Part shown: positions 17,089 through 26,008 of the stretch, one piece after another
Layout of the letters: the number at the start of each line of letters is the position of its first letter
How positions within the stretch are numbered: the first letter of the stretch is position 1
Source: an uncultured Bacilli bacterium
GTDB lineage: Bacteria; Bacillota_I; Bacilli_A; RF39; UBA660
Assembly (NCBI GenBank): GCA_948497845.1
Contig: CAOOMX010000006.1
Coordinates: 1 to 45,646, forward strand
DNA length: 45,646 nt
Direction: 5' to 3'
Notes under the pieces: model-generated
What the model saw: only the letters and a program-made list of their open reading frames with translations
Databases searched by the model: none
Told to the model about the DNA's origin: nothing
Program-made: the position numbers and the translations under genes

Positions 17089-19581
17089 ATGAAATTTAAA
17101 GTTGAACCTAAAGATTTTTTCTTATTTTGTATATATTGTGTTTTATTGCTTTATTTATGTGCAATAGCAGTACTAAACGTAACATCATTACTAAATGATG
17201 GGTCATTTTATGGATTAATCCCTTTTGAAGCTTTTACTTTCAAATATTTACCGCTAACAATCATTACTTTTATAGGGGTGTTAATTGTTATTTTTACAAG
17301 TGTATCTAGCTATATCTTTTCAAAAGAAAAAGGTGGCGGATTTGGCCTTAAATTAAAAGAAAAAGGTGGAGATGGATACTCTAGATGGGCAAAAGATAAA
17401 GAAATTAAGGAACAAGATAGTATTGAAAAAGTAGACCCACTAGCAGATAATTTAAATGTTGCTGGAATACCACTTATCAACAATGGAAAAGAAATATGGG
17501 TAGATAATAGTGAATATCACAATCTTGTCATTGGGTCAACTGGATCTGGGAAAACACAAACAGTAGTTAAGCCATTAGTAAATTTATTAGCAAAAAATGG
17601 AGAAAGTATGATTATTACTGACCCTAAAGGAGAAATATTTAAATATTCTGCGGATTATTTAAAAGGAAAAGGATACAGAATCATTGTTTTAAACTTCCGT
17701 GATACTCAAAATGGAAATGCATGGAATCCGTTAACTTTACCCTATCAATATTTCAAAAAAGGAAATACTGATAAGGCCATTGAATTATTAGATGACGTAG
17801 CTTTAAATATCATGTATGACCCTAAAAATAAATCTGAATCAGACTTCTGGGAAAAGAGTGCAGCTGACTATTTTTCAGGTTTAGCGCTTGGACTTTTCAT
17901 GGATGGAAAAGAAAAAGAAGTAAATATTAACAGTATTAATTTAATGAGTGTAGTAGGGGAAGAACGTTATGCGACAAGTAATTATATAAAAGAGTATTTT
18001 GGACTTAAAGGGGAAAGTTCAAGTGCTTATGTTTTTGCATCAAATACAATCAATGCTCCAACCGAAACAAAAGGTGGTATTTTATCAACCTTTAGACAAA
18101 AAGTAAGAAAGTTTTCAAGTCAAGAAAACTTAAGTGAAATGTTATCATACAGCGACTTTGATATGAGAGAAATTGGTAGTGGAAAAACTGCTGTATTTAT
18201 GATTATTCATGATGAAAAGAAAACATATCATAGTTTGATGACAATTTTTATTAAACAATGTTATGAAACTCTAATTGATGTTGCACAAGAAAATGGAGGA
18301 AAACTACCTTATAGAACGAATTTTATTTTGGATGAGTTTGCCAATATGCCTCCATTAAAGGATGTAGATTCGATGGTATCTGCAGCAAGAAGTCGTGATA
18401 TAAGATTTACATTTATCATTCAAAACTTTGCCCAATTAAACGACGTATATGGCACAGAAGTAGCAGAAGTAATAAAAGGGAATTGTGGGAATTTAGTATA
18501 TTTAATTTCAACAGAGTTAAAAGCCTTAGAAGAAATTAGTAAGATGTGTGGAGAAGTTAAAGTAACAGATGAAAAGGATAAGAATGCAACAAGGCCGTTA
18601 ATATCAGTTTCAGATTTACAAAAAATGAAATTATTCGAAGCAATCATTATTCGATTAAGAACGAATCCGTTCAGAACAAAACTAGAACCAGATTTTAAAA
18701 TGAATTGGGGAATTGCACGAAATGAAGCACCATATCCTGAAAGAAAAAAGGAACTTATTCAAACATTTGACTTAAAAAAATATGTAACTGAAGAAAAAAG
18801 TAAGAAAATGGCAGCAAATAACAATGGTATGAATATGGGAGGCGTTCCAAATCCATTTAAACCTAATCCTGGTTTTTCACCTTTTGGTGGAGGAACAGCA
18901 AGTCCATTTGGACCTAATAATATGAATGGTGCTATGGCAAATCGTCCTAACCCTAATATGAATACAGGTATCGGAGGCTTTGGACAAAACAGTGGCTTTG
19001 GTCAGAATAATGGTTTTGGGCAAAATCCTGGTTTAGGAAATTTTGGTGCTTCTACAACGCCTGGCTTTGGAGGAATGAACAATAATCAAAACTCTTTTGG
19101 ACCGTTCGGCGCAAACAATGCTTTCGGAGGCAATTCTCCTTTTGGAGGAATGAATAACAATTCAAATTTTGGACAAAATCTATTTAATACTCCAAATAAT
19201 AATCAAAATCCAACTACACCGCAAACAAATCCAATGAATTCATTAGATATCGATGCGATGCTAAAAGACTTAGATGAAAAGTTTAAAGAATTGGATAGAG
19301 AAGAAGCAGAAAATCGCAAAAAAATGCAAGAAGAAATGAACAAAAAAGGAGAGCCATTAATTAAAATTGGTGAAGATGTTGGCTTGAAAGTTGATATCCC
19401 TGAAACAAAGGAAAAAGAAAACTTAGTACAACCAGCAACCCCAAATGTAGTTGAAGAAAAAGAAAGTGTTGAAGAAGTAAAAGAAAAGCCAAAAATAAAT
19501 GTAGATGCAGATAGTATCATTGTAAATGAAAATGTGATTACTGATGATGAATTCTTTGATGATTTCTTTGGAGATGACTAA
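17089..19581 (+). CDS. VirD4/TraG-type T4SS coupling ATPase
   Basis: An 830-residue coupling protein with two N-terminal membrane helices (about residues 9-32 and 55-78). The ATPase domain has Walker A in VIGSTGSGKTQTVVK (about 145-160), MIITDPKGEIF after it, and Walker B in FILDEFANMPPL (about 411-422), with the RDIRFTFIIQNFAQL motif. Coupling proteins select substrates and pass them to the channel. After residue 580 comes an unusual tail: about 140 residues of Asn/Gly/Phe/Pro low-complexity sequence with repeated GFGQN and FGGMNN units, then an acidic coiled segment (LDEKFKELDREEAENRKK) and a DDEFFDDFFGDD end. Such tails may bind substrates. It has its own promoter and GAAAGGA ribosome site. 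Confidence 0.92.
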   Translation: MKFKVEPKDFFLFCIYCVLLLYLCAIAVLNVTSLLNDGSFYGLIPFEAFTFKYLPLTIITFIGVLIVIFTSVSSYIFSKEKGGGFGLKLKEKGGDGYSRWAKDKEIKEQDSIEKVDPLADNLNVAGIPLINNGKEIWVDNSEYHNLVIGSTGSGKTQTVVKPLVNLLAKNGESMIITDPKGEIFKYSADYLKGKGYRIIVLNFRDTQNGNAWNPLTLPYQYFKKGNTDKAIELLDDVALNIMYDPKNKSESDFWEKSAADYFSGLALGLFMDGKEKEVNINSINLMSVVGEERYATSNYIKEYFGLKGESSSAYVFASNTINAPTETKGGILSTFRQKVRKFSSQENLSEMLSYSDFDMREIGSGKTAVFMIIHDEKKTYHSLMTIFIKQCYETLIDVAQENGGKLPYRTNFILDEFANMPPLKDVDSMVSAARSRDIRFTFIIQNFAQLNDVYGTEVAEVIKGNCGNLVYLISTELKALEEISKMCGEVKVTDEKDKNATRPLISVSDLQKMKLFEAIIIRLRTNPFRTKLEPDFKMNWGIARNEAPYPERKKELIQTFDLKKYVTEEKSKKMAANNNGMNMGGVPNPFKPNPGFSPFGGGTASPFGPNNMNGAMANRPNPNMNTGIGGFGQNSGFGQNNGFGQNPGLGNFGASTTPGFGGMNNNQNSFGPFGANNAFGGNSPFGGMNNNSNFGQNLFNTPNNNQNPTTPQTNPMNSLDIDAMLKDLDEKFKELDREEAENRKKMQEEMNKKGEPLIKIGEDVGLKVDIPETKEKENLVQPATPNVVEEKESVEEVKEKPKINVDADSIIVNENVITDDEFFDDFFGDD

Positions 19582-19583
19582 GA

Positions 19584-19610
19584 GCAAAGACTAAAATCTT
19601 TGTTTTTTTA
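19584..19610 (+). terminator. Terminator after virD4
   Basis: CAAAGA (19585-19590) pairs with TCTTTG (19597-19602) around CTAAAA, followed by seven T. Confidence 0.75.
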
Positions 19611-19708
19611 TGTAAAAGAACGGTAAAAAAAGTCATTTTAATTGTCATTTCTTACATTATATGATATCTTTATAATAAAGAAAATATTTAAAGACTAGGT
19701 GACAGGAA

Positions 19709-21631
19709 ATGAGATTAATCTTGAAATTTAAATCTGACGGCAAAGAACTATGCTTATTAAAAAAAGAAAACAAATATGAGTATGGAAAAATTGAAAGCAG
19801 TGAAATAACAACTACTGTTACTAGAGAAGAAAAAGCTTTGATTTTAGAAGCATTTAAACAAATTTTACCTAGTCAAAATGCAATTAAATTAAAAGATTAT
19901 AAATTTAGAGGAAAAAGCTTAATACATTTATTTGATAAAGAAAAGGGATATCATCTATTTTATGAAAAAACACCAAATGGACTAAAAAAGCCATCCAATG
20001 ACGAACTATATAAATTAAACAATTTCTTTAATGCTCAAAGTGAAGTAGTATTTTTAGGTGCTTCAAATAATAATAATAATAATAGTTTTTTCAAACGTTT
20101 TGTAAAAAAAGGAAAAGCAATGTTAGTTGTTTTAGTAGCATCTACCTTGTTCTTCGCACTCTCGGGAGACACCCAAACTATTACAGAATTTGATAACATA
20201 GAAGATGTTATATCGATAGAAGAAGCGCAAGCTTTCATAAAAGAGGAACAAAAGAAACTAACACAAGAATCAAAAACAGCAGAAAAAAGCGAAGAAACTT
20301 CTGAAAAAGTAGAAAAAGAGTATACCAAAGATAATGATATAGAAGAATTAAACACATCAAAACAAGCGGAGGATTCTACTGCAAATAAAACTTCAGAAGT
20401 AAGTGGAAATCCTAATTTAGAAGATCCCACATTTGATCCAAATAAAGATTTAATTCAACTTGATGATGAAACTCCTCTTGAAAATAATTCCTATTTTGAT
20501 ACCACTTCAAGCTTAGATGAGTATTTTATTACCGATGGGCCAACCACTAATGGAGAAGATGAAGACTTTACAGTAGAGAGAATAATAAATATTATAAGAA
20601 ATAATCCTAACTTAAGTGAAGAAGATAAAGATTTGTTTTTATCCAATCCACAAATATTTGTCGACAACCTTCCGTATTATAACCAAGATACAGTTATTGA
20701 ACAACAAACCAAATTGCATACAACATATACTCCACACACCGACTCTACAGCAGAAGGATGTTATTTTCCTAGCAATAGTGAAATTGTATGTTATGGGGTT
20801 GAAAGTCAAAAAGAAGCAAAATCATATGTAAAAACGCATGAATATTGTCATTCACTAAGTGACTATTCCAATTATTCTTATGGTAGCGCAATATATGAAA
20901 TGCTAAACGCCAAATTTAACAACGAATATTTTGGAATTATAAATAATGAAAGCGAAATATCCACTTATGATCCAAGCTATTGGACACTAGGCAGTTATTG
21001 CAACGCATTATGCGAAATAATAGATGCACCTACTTTAAGAAGGTATCATGCAAATCCAGACCCAAAAATAATAGCGGATTACTTAACACAAATTATTAAT
21101 GATGAAGAAAAAGCATATACACTAATATCACAATTGGATTATATTAAAGGAAGTAGTGAATATAATCAAGAATATCTTAGCGAAGAGGAAAAAGAACAAT
21201 TATTAGTTGAAGCAAATGAGATAGTAACAAGCAGTTTAAAAGATTATTATGAAAAAAAATATAACGAATCCATTACTAATAATCTAACAATGCTTTATGC
21301 TTTATATCCTAGTGAAGTAGAAATGATATTAGACATAGAATTGTTAGACGGAGCAATTTCAAGAAACGAAATAGGATTTGGTAGAACATATATTCCCAAA
21401 ACTTATTTTAATGGGAATAATGACTTAATTCTACAATTTGATAAACTTAAATCACAAGAAATGTCCTATACATTAGACTATATGCTACAATTCTATGAAG
21501 ATGAGAGTCAAATTCCTTACGAAAAAAGCACAGATGGACATTACATATTAACACAATATGAATCAATCGACAAACTATATATAAATCTAAGCACTATTAG
21601 TATTGTAAATAATACAGAAATAAGTCGATAA
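19709..21631 (+). CDS. Membrane-anchored HEXXH zinc-metalloprotease-like protein
   Basis: The 640-residue protein has a cytoplasmic N-terminal domain of about 130 residues, a poly-Asn stretch, one membrane helix near residues 136-152 (KAMLVVLVASTLFFALSG), then a charged Glu/Lys linker and a large extracytoplasmic domain. VKTHEYCHSLSD gives a HEXXH zinc motif (His377, Glu378, His381), and Glu397 in SAIYEMLN is a plausible third ligand, as in gluzincins. It may process surface or secreted substrates of the adjacent secretion genes; this is inference from position. An AGGTGACAGGAA site precedes the ATG, and the gene stands 127 bases after virD4 with a terminator between. I do not recognise a named peptidase family. 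Confidence 0.6.
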   Translation: MRLILKFKSDGKELCLLKKENKYEYGKIESSEITTTVTREEKALILEAFKQILPSQNAIKLKDYKFRGKSLIHLFDKEKGYHLFYEKTPNGLKKPSNDELYKLNNFFNAQSEVVFLGASNNNNNNSFFKRFVKKGKAMLVVLVASTLFFALSGDTQTITEFDNIEDVISIEEAQAFIKEEQKKLTQESKTAEKSEETSEKVEKEYTKDNDIEELNTSKQAEDSTANKTSEVSGNPNLEDPTFDPNKDLIQLDDETPLENNSYFDTTSSLDEYFITDGPTTNGEDEDFTVERIINIIRNNPNLSEEDKDLFLSNPQIFVDNLPYYNQDTVIEQQTKLHTTYTPHTDSTAEGCYFPSNSEIVCYGVESQKEAKSYVKTHEYCHSLSDYSNYSYGSAIYEMLNAKFNNEYFGIINNESEISTYDPSYWTLGSYCNALCEIIDAPTLRRYHANPDPKIIADYLTQIINDEEKAYTLISQLDYIKGSSEYNQEYLSEEEKEQLLVEANEIVTSSLKDYYEKKYNESITNNLTMLYALYPSEVEMILDIELLDGAISRNEIGFGRTYIPKTYFNGNNDLILQFDKLKSQEMSYTLDYMLQFYEDESQIPYEKSTDGHYILTQYESIDKLYINLSTISIVNNTEISR

Positions 21632-21670
21632 AGAGTATAACTATTAAAAAATAAGAAAAGAGGAAATAAA

Positions 21671-22453
21671 ATGGAAGCAAATAATAAAAACAATGGATTA
21701 ATATGCACAATAGTCATATTAGTAATAGTAGTATTAGGTTTAGGAGGTTTTATTATTTATGATAAAGTTCTAAAGCCTCAACCACCTATAGAAGAAAAAA
21801 AGGAAAATGACAAAGAACAAGATAACAATTATAATGAAATGATAAACAAAGACTTACTAGAAGCTTACGGAAAAATTTTGTTTGAAAGAGTAGATGTGTT
21901 TTTTTCAAATAGCTATTATCCCTTTTATAATAATGTAAACCAAAATGAAATAGATAAATTGCCAGTAATCTTTGGTATGGTCAAAAAAGTACAAGATGTG
22001 AGTATGTATAATGATCATGAAAAATGTGCAATAGATCCAAGTGTATCAGATTTTAGCCCATGCTATGACTTGATTATAAGCATAGATGATTTTGAGAAAA
22101 AATATCATGAAATATTTGGATTTGATGCAATAATAGACTATAATACTTTTAATTACGTACAGGGAGGTACAGAATACTTAATAAAAAAAGACGATTACCG
22201 CCTTTATGCTTACCCTTCATATATTGGCGGAGTAGATGATGAAATAATATCTCAATCACATTATGAAGGAATAGAACAAGTAGACAATGATTTAGTAATA
22301 ACTGTAAAAGTCATTACAGGAGAAAGAGGAGAAATTGAACAAGCATATGAGAAAGAAAAAGACAATCTAGGAAGTTACAAAGTAAGATTTAAAAAAGATA
22401 GCACAGGAAATTATTATTGGTATCAAAGCGATTATATAAAACCGTCTAAATAA
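21671..22453 (+). CDS. Membrane-anchored protein, paralogue 1
   Basis: A product of 260 residues with an N-terminal anchor (GLICTIVILVIVVLGLGGFI) after a short Asn/Lys start, then a charged linker (EEKKENDKEQDNN) and an exported domain ending YKVRFKKDSTGNYYWYQSD. The domain has two Cys (KCAIDPS, SPCYD). It follows the metalloprotease by 39 bases, so is probably in the same unit. Fifty-five bases of its anchor coding sequence are identical to those of the next gene, while the exported domains differ. No family recognised; a surface or secretion accessory role is inferred from location. Confidence 0.65.
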   Translation: MEANNKNNGLICTIVILVIVVLGLGGFIIYDKVLKPQPPIEEKKENDKEQDNNYNEMINKDLLEAYGKILFERVDVFFSNSYYPFYNNVNQNEIDKLPVIFGMVKKVQDVSMYNDHEKCAIDPSVSDFSPCYDLIISIDDFEKKYHEIFGFDAIIDYNTFNYVQGGTEYLIKKDDYRLYAYPSYIGGVDDEIISQSHYEGIEQVDNDLVITVKVITGERGEIEQAYEKEKDNLGSYKVRFKKDSTGNYYWYQSDYIKPSK

Positions 22454-22533
22454 GGAGAATAAAATGGAAGCAAAAAATAACAATGGATTAATATGCACAA
22501 TAGTCATATTAGTAATAGTAGTATTAGGTTTAG
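21689..22533 (+). repeat. Direct repeat of 55 bp (21689-21743 and 22479-22533)
   Basis: Both copies start AACAATGGATTAATATGC and end GGTTTAG, identical throughout, and encode the membrane anchors of two neighbouring genes. Flanking sequence diverges within a few bases on the 3' side. It could support recombination that would delete or fuse the genes. Confidence 0.85.
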
Positions 22534-23090
22534 AGGGCTATATCATTTATGATAAAGTTTTAAAAGATACGCCAGAAGCAGAGAAAGATATAAATAAAGA
22601 TAATGATAAAAATCAAACCAATGAAAAGAATTTAGAAAATAATTTAATGAGTGATGAAAATGCAATACAAAAAGGTGAAAAGTTATTTAAAGAAGCAATC
22701 GATATATTTTATTTATCAAGTTGGTTCCATCCAGATTATACTACATATATTAATGATGAAAGATGTGGTTTAGGAATAGGTTGTATAAAAATTGCTAATT
22801 GGAGCGATATGAAAACAAAATTTACAAGCAAGTTTATATCTTCACTAAATAATAAAGACAAAGCAGTTAATTATGGTATACATATTATTGATAATGAAGG
22901 TTATTTGATTGATGGCTTTGCAGATTATCAATTGCCAGAATTCGTTAATCTCAATGTTATTGAAAAAAGTGAAAATGAAATAGTATTTAATGCTATGCTA
23001 ACCAATCAAGGTATAGAATATAATACTAAGTTCATAATTAAGATAGAAGATACTATATGGAAAATAGATGAATTCTCTTTAGAAAAATAA
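22464..23090 (+). CDS. Membrane-anchored protein, paralogue 2
   Basis: This 208-residue protein has the same anchor as the preceding gene (GLICTIVILVIVVLGLEGYI) and a charged Lys/Asn/Asp linker, then a different exported domain with paired Cys (ERCGLGIGCIK) and a C-terminal IKIEDTIWKIDEFSLEK. The start lies 10 bases after the upstream stop with AAGGAG before it. A terminator at 23093 closes the unit. The exchange of exported domains behind a shared anchor suggests domain shuffling or gene conversion of the 5' end. Function unknown. Confidence 0.65.
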   Translation: MEAKNNNGLICTIVILVIVVLGLEGYIIYDKVLKDTPEAEKDINKDNDKNQTNEKNLENNLMSDENAIQKGEKLFKEAIDIFYLSSWFHPDYTTYINDERCGLGIGCIKIANWSDMKTKFTSKFISSLNNKDKAVNYGIHIIDNEGYLIDGFADYQLPEFVNLNVIEKSENEIVFNAMLTNQGIEYNTKFIIKIEDTIWKIDEFSLEK

Positions 23091-23092
23091 TT

Positions 23093-23119
23093 AACAAGGA
23101 TAAAAATCTTTGTTTTTTT
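23093..23119 (+). terminator. Terminator at the end of the secretion cluster
   Basis: AACAAGGAT (23093-23101) pairs with ATCTTTGTT (23106-23114) with one G-T pair, followed by a T-run. Confidence 0.75.
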
Positions 23120-23262
23120 CTGTCAAAAAGAAGAAAACGTTTTAATCATAACAATAGTATTTGTTTTTAGAAAGAAAAATGTTATAACTATCATAAGAAA
23201 AATAGAAAATAATTGCAAGGAATAGTTATATTTAATTGTATATTAAGTGAAGGGGATAAAAA

Positions 23263-23736
23263 ATGAAGAGATATGACGATATGGAAATTAAAGAAATGTA
23301 TGATAGAAACATAGATAGATTATACAAAATAGCTTATATGTTTTTTAGGTATGATCAAGGAAAAATAGAAGATGCAATATAAGATGTTTTCTTAAAAGTA
23401 ATTGATAAGAATATAAGATTTGAAAATTTAGAGCATGAAAAAGCTTGGTTTATTGTTGCTTAAAAAAACATATGTAAAAATGTTTTAAAGAAAAAATGGA
23501 ATGATGAAGTAGAATTAGAAACAGAAATCCAAAATATTGATGCAAAAGATAAAACAATAGAAAAAGTATTAAATCTACCAGAAAAATACAAACTACCAAT
23601 ATATTTATTTTATTATGAAGGATATAGTTGCGTTGAAATATCAAAATTGATGGAAGTTCCTGAAAATACTATTTATTCCCTAATGAATCGAGGCAGAAAG
23701 ATATTAAAACTAGAAATAGAGGAGGAATTAAGATGA
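23263..23736 (+). pseudogene. ECF-type RNA polymerase sigma factor, interrupted by two stops
   Basis: One frame of 157 codons reads as a complete ECF sigma factor: a region 2 start (EMYDRNIDRLYKIAYMFF), EDAI-stop-DVFLKV, EKAWFIVA-stop-KNICKN, and region 4 with LPEKYKLPIYLFYYEGYSC and VEISKLMEVPENTIYSLMNRG. The stops are TAA at codons 40 (23380-23382) and 67 (23461-23463). The first replaces the Gln usual in this family's AxQDVF motif, consistent with CAA to TAA. There are no indels, and the gene keeps its ribosome site and the ATGA overlap with the anti-sigma gene. It is therefore a recently inactivated gene, unless stops are read through. Such sigma factors respond to envelope stress with a membrane anti-sigma partner. 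Confidence 0.85.
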
Positions 23737-24881
23737 AAAAAGAAAAATTAAAGAATAGTATTGAAAAAATAGAGATAAGCAACTTAGAAAAACAAAGAAT
23801 ATACAACAATATCATGAAAAATCGCAAAAAGAAAAAAAGTTTTTGACCAATACTAACGATTGGAGCACTTGCTACAGCATCTTTGGTACTATTCTTTAGT
23901 ATAAATAATAAGTCAATACTAAAACCCAATGATAAAGCAGCAACAGGAACACCAGCTTTAGAAAACGAATACAAAAAAGAAGTAATAATCAATGTAAAGG
24001 ATTATCTAAATGCCAATAACATAGAAGTGCAAGATGAACTAATTGTTGATAGCAAAGAAATTATAAACAATGATAAATATAATGTACGTAATGGAAATGT
24101 TATCATAAGAAAATATAATGAAGATTTAACGTATGTTACCGATATATCATGTGGAGATTATGACAAAAGTGGTTCAGTAGAATTTAGAGTATGGGATGGC
24201 TTTATAAGAAATGTTTTTGAAATACAAGATGAAATTGTTATAACCACCTATGAAAACTATAAGGATTTAAATGGATATACACAAGCTGATGCTAATATAA
24301 TATTTTTAGATGAATTCGCACAAATAAAAGGAAATTTCATGCTTAAGAATATAGAGGACATTAAACAGACCATAGATATTTTATCTGTTAACAAAATAAA
24401 AGATAACTATTTTATAACATATAGAATTAGAGAAGCGATATCTCCAAATACATTTATTGAAACAGATTGTTATGTAATTTTAGATAAGGAATTTGATCCT
24501 ATTGAGGAACCTGAGTTTTTAAAATATGAAAATAAGAACATAATTATAGACAAGTTAATAAAAGAAGAAAATAACACTTTATATTTTACAGCTAATTATA
24601 GCGATGAAAATAAAAATCATTTTATTATATTATGTGTAGATGAAAATGGTCAAAAAGCAATCGAATATGAATGCTTCCAGGATGATGAAGGTTTAGAAAG
24701 TGGAACAAGTTATAAAGTAACTGCTTATAGCGACAATTATTTCTATGGATATGCGTATACAAAAGGATATGTAGAAGATTACTACAATGGTAAAACAATA
24801 TTTAAATTAGATAATTTAGGGAATATTGTATGGAAAAAGGATATAGAAATAAGTATTCAAAATGAAGAAAACTTTAAATGA
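23733..24881 (+). pseudogene. Membrane anti-sigma-factor-like protein, interrupted by an in-frame TGA
   Basis: From ATG 23733 (GGAGG seven bases upstream, overlapping the sigma-factor stop) the frame runs 382 codons with one internal stop, TGA at codon 38 (23844-23846), where the context KKKKSF-stop-PILTIG suggests a lost Trp (TGG to TGA). Residues 1-37 would be a short cytoplasmic part, about 40-55 the membrane helix, and the remaining 330 residues an exported sensor-like domain that is fully open. The distal part could only be made alone from a poor TTG at 23883, inside the helix. Partner of the broken sigma gene; both decayed by substitutions only. The exported domain's ligand is unknown. 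Confidence 0.7.
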
Positions 24882-24990
24882 AAAAGACTTTTTTGAAAAG
24901 TATCAAAATGATGTTACGAAATATAAAGTAATATTTAAGCAAAACGAAAATAAAGACTACTATTGGTATTCTACAGAAGTTGTAAAATAA
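24862..24990 (+). pseudogene. C-terminal remnant of a third anchored-protein paralogue
   Basis: A 42-codon frame overlapping the anti-sigma 3' end reads LNEKDFFEKYQNDVTKYKV followed by KDYYWYSTEVVK. It matches the end of the 260-residue anchored protein (pattern YKV.FK......YYWY.....K). It has no anchor or ribosome site of its own, so I take it as the tail of a former paralogue whose 5' part was lost. Confidence 0.6.
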
Positions 24991-25017
24991 AGGAGATAAT
25001 TTAAAATCTTCTTTTTG
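24990..25017 (+). terminator. Possible terminator
   Basis: AAGGAGAT (24990-24997) pairs with ATCTTCTT (25006-25013) with one G-T pair, then a short T-run. Confidence 0.45.
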
Positions 25018-25096
25018 TATGCTAATCAATATTTATTTCTAAGCTAAAGCCCTTTCAATATTTATCTTTTACACATACAATACTATGGTGAAATAT

Positions 25097-25354
25097 ATGA
25101 AAAGAATTCGTTTAAATGAATATAATTCTAATTTAGGTACATTAATAGATGTTCAACATCCAGAAGATTATCTTAAAACTCCGACAGTAGGAAGCATAAA
25201 CATTTATGCAGATAAATTATTGATGAATTATAAAAAAATTTTAGATCCTGGGAAGAAATATTACATTATTTGTCATAAAGGTTATTTAAGTAGAAAAGTA
25301 GTATCTGTGCTAGAATTTTATGGTTATGATGTAACCCAAGTAATTAATAACTAA
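25097..25354 (+). CDS. Single-domain rhodanese-like sulfurtransferase
   Basis: An 85-residue protein with the rhodanese fold pattern: LIDVQHPEDYLKTPTVGSIN (the CH2A-like LIDVR..EE...GHI..A region) and the active loop YYIICHKGYLSRKVV, whose Cys is the sulfur-carrying residue. Single-domain rhodaneses move sulfane sulfur. The usual Arg after LIDV is Gln here, and the loop is CHKGYLSR rather than CxxGxRS. ATG 25097 follows GGTGA by five bases; ATG 25085 (four more codons) has no site. It is monocistronic with no clear partner. Confidence 0.8.
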   Translation: MKRIRLNEYNSNLGTLIDVQHPEDYLKTPTVGSINIYADKLLMNYKKILDPGKKYYIICHKGYLSRKVVSVLEFYGYDVTQVINN

Positions 25355-25423
25355 AAAAGTGGAAATAAATTAATATTTATGGTTTTTATGTAAAAAAAGT
25401 ACTATAATAAAAATAGTGATTTT

Positions 25424-26008
25424 ATGAAGGAATTATTTTCAAACTTTTATGATTTAATTATGAATACTATAGCAGCCTTAGGAGTTTATGGTCCTATTTT
25501 AGGTTGTCTTCTAATTGTCTTAGAATCTATTTTTCCGCCTTTACCCTTATTTGTATTTATCACAATGAATTTTATAGCATTTGGTAAAGTAATAGGTTTT
25601 ATTATCTCATGGATATGTACTTGTATTGGTTGTTTAATTGCTTATATATTAGTAAAGAAGTTTTTAAGAAATTTTGTTCTTAGAAAGATAAGAAATATAG
25701 ACTTGCTTACAAAATGTTTGCATTACATAGAAAATTTAAGTATTACAAAAATAACAGTAATTTTATCTATTCCGTTTACGCCAGCATTTATGATGAATAT
25801 AGCAGCAGGTGTATCAAATATGAGTATAAAAAAATTCCTACCAGCTATACTAATCAGTAAAATATTACTTGTATATTTCTGGGGAATTGTAGGAACAGGA
25901 TTAGTAGAAAGTTTTAAAAATCCATCCAGTTTAATTACGGTAGGGATTATGCTTTTAATAGCATATATTACTAGTTTTCTTATTAAAAAGATATTTAAGT
26001 TAGATTAA
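25424..26008 (+). CDS. VTT-domain (TVP38/DedA-related) membrane protein
   Basis: The 194-residue protein has about five membrane segments and the family's re-entrant motif region LESIFPPLPLFVFITMNFIAFG (residues 30-50), followed by a second half with ITVILSIPFTPAFMMNIAAG, where FTPAFxxNxAAG is the conserved VTT motif. Such proteins are lipid scramblases or flippases or act in membrane homeostasis. A TATAAT at 25403-25408 suggests its own promoter, although no clear -35 is seen. It is convergent with the minus-strand gene after it, and their ends overlap by four bases. No strong ribosome site is visible (AGTGAT). Confidence 0.82.
   Translation: MKELFSNFYDLIMNTIAALGVYGPILGCLLIVLESIFPPLPLFVFITMNFIAFGKVIGFIISWICTCIGCLIAYILVKKFLRNFVLRKIRNIDLLTKCLHYIENLSITKITVILSIPFTPAFMMNIAAGVSNMSIKKFLPAILISKILLVYFWGIVGTGLVESFKNPSSLITVGIMLLIAYITSFLIKKIFKLD

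Noticed and set aside
7242..23090. Complete integrative conjugative element
   Set aside because: No relaxase, integrase, excisionase or oriT-like feature is visible, and no flanking direct repeat was found in the window.
23844..23846. TGA read as Trp (mycoplasma-type code), since it replaces a likely Trp in the anti-sigma gene
   Set aside because: TGA ends other genes cleanly (for example the ligase at 6514-6516 and murE at 45256-45258), Trp is written TGG throughout, and the neighbouring sigma gene has TAA stops as well.
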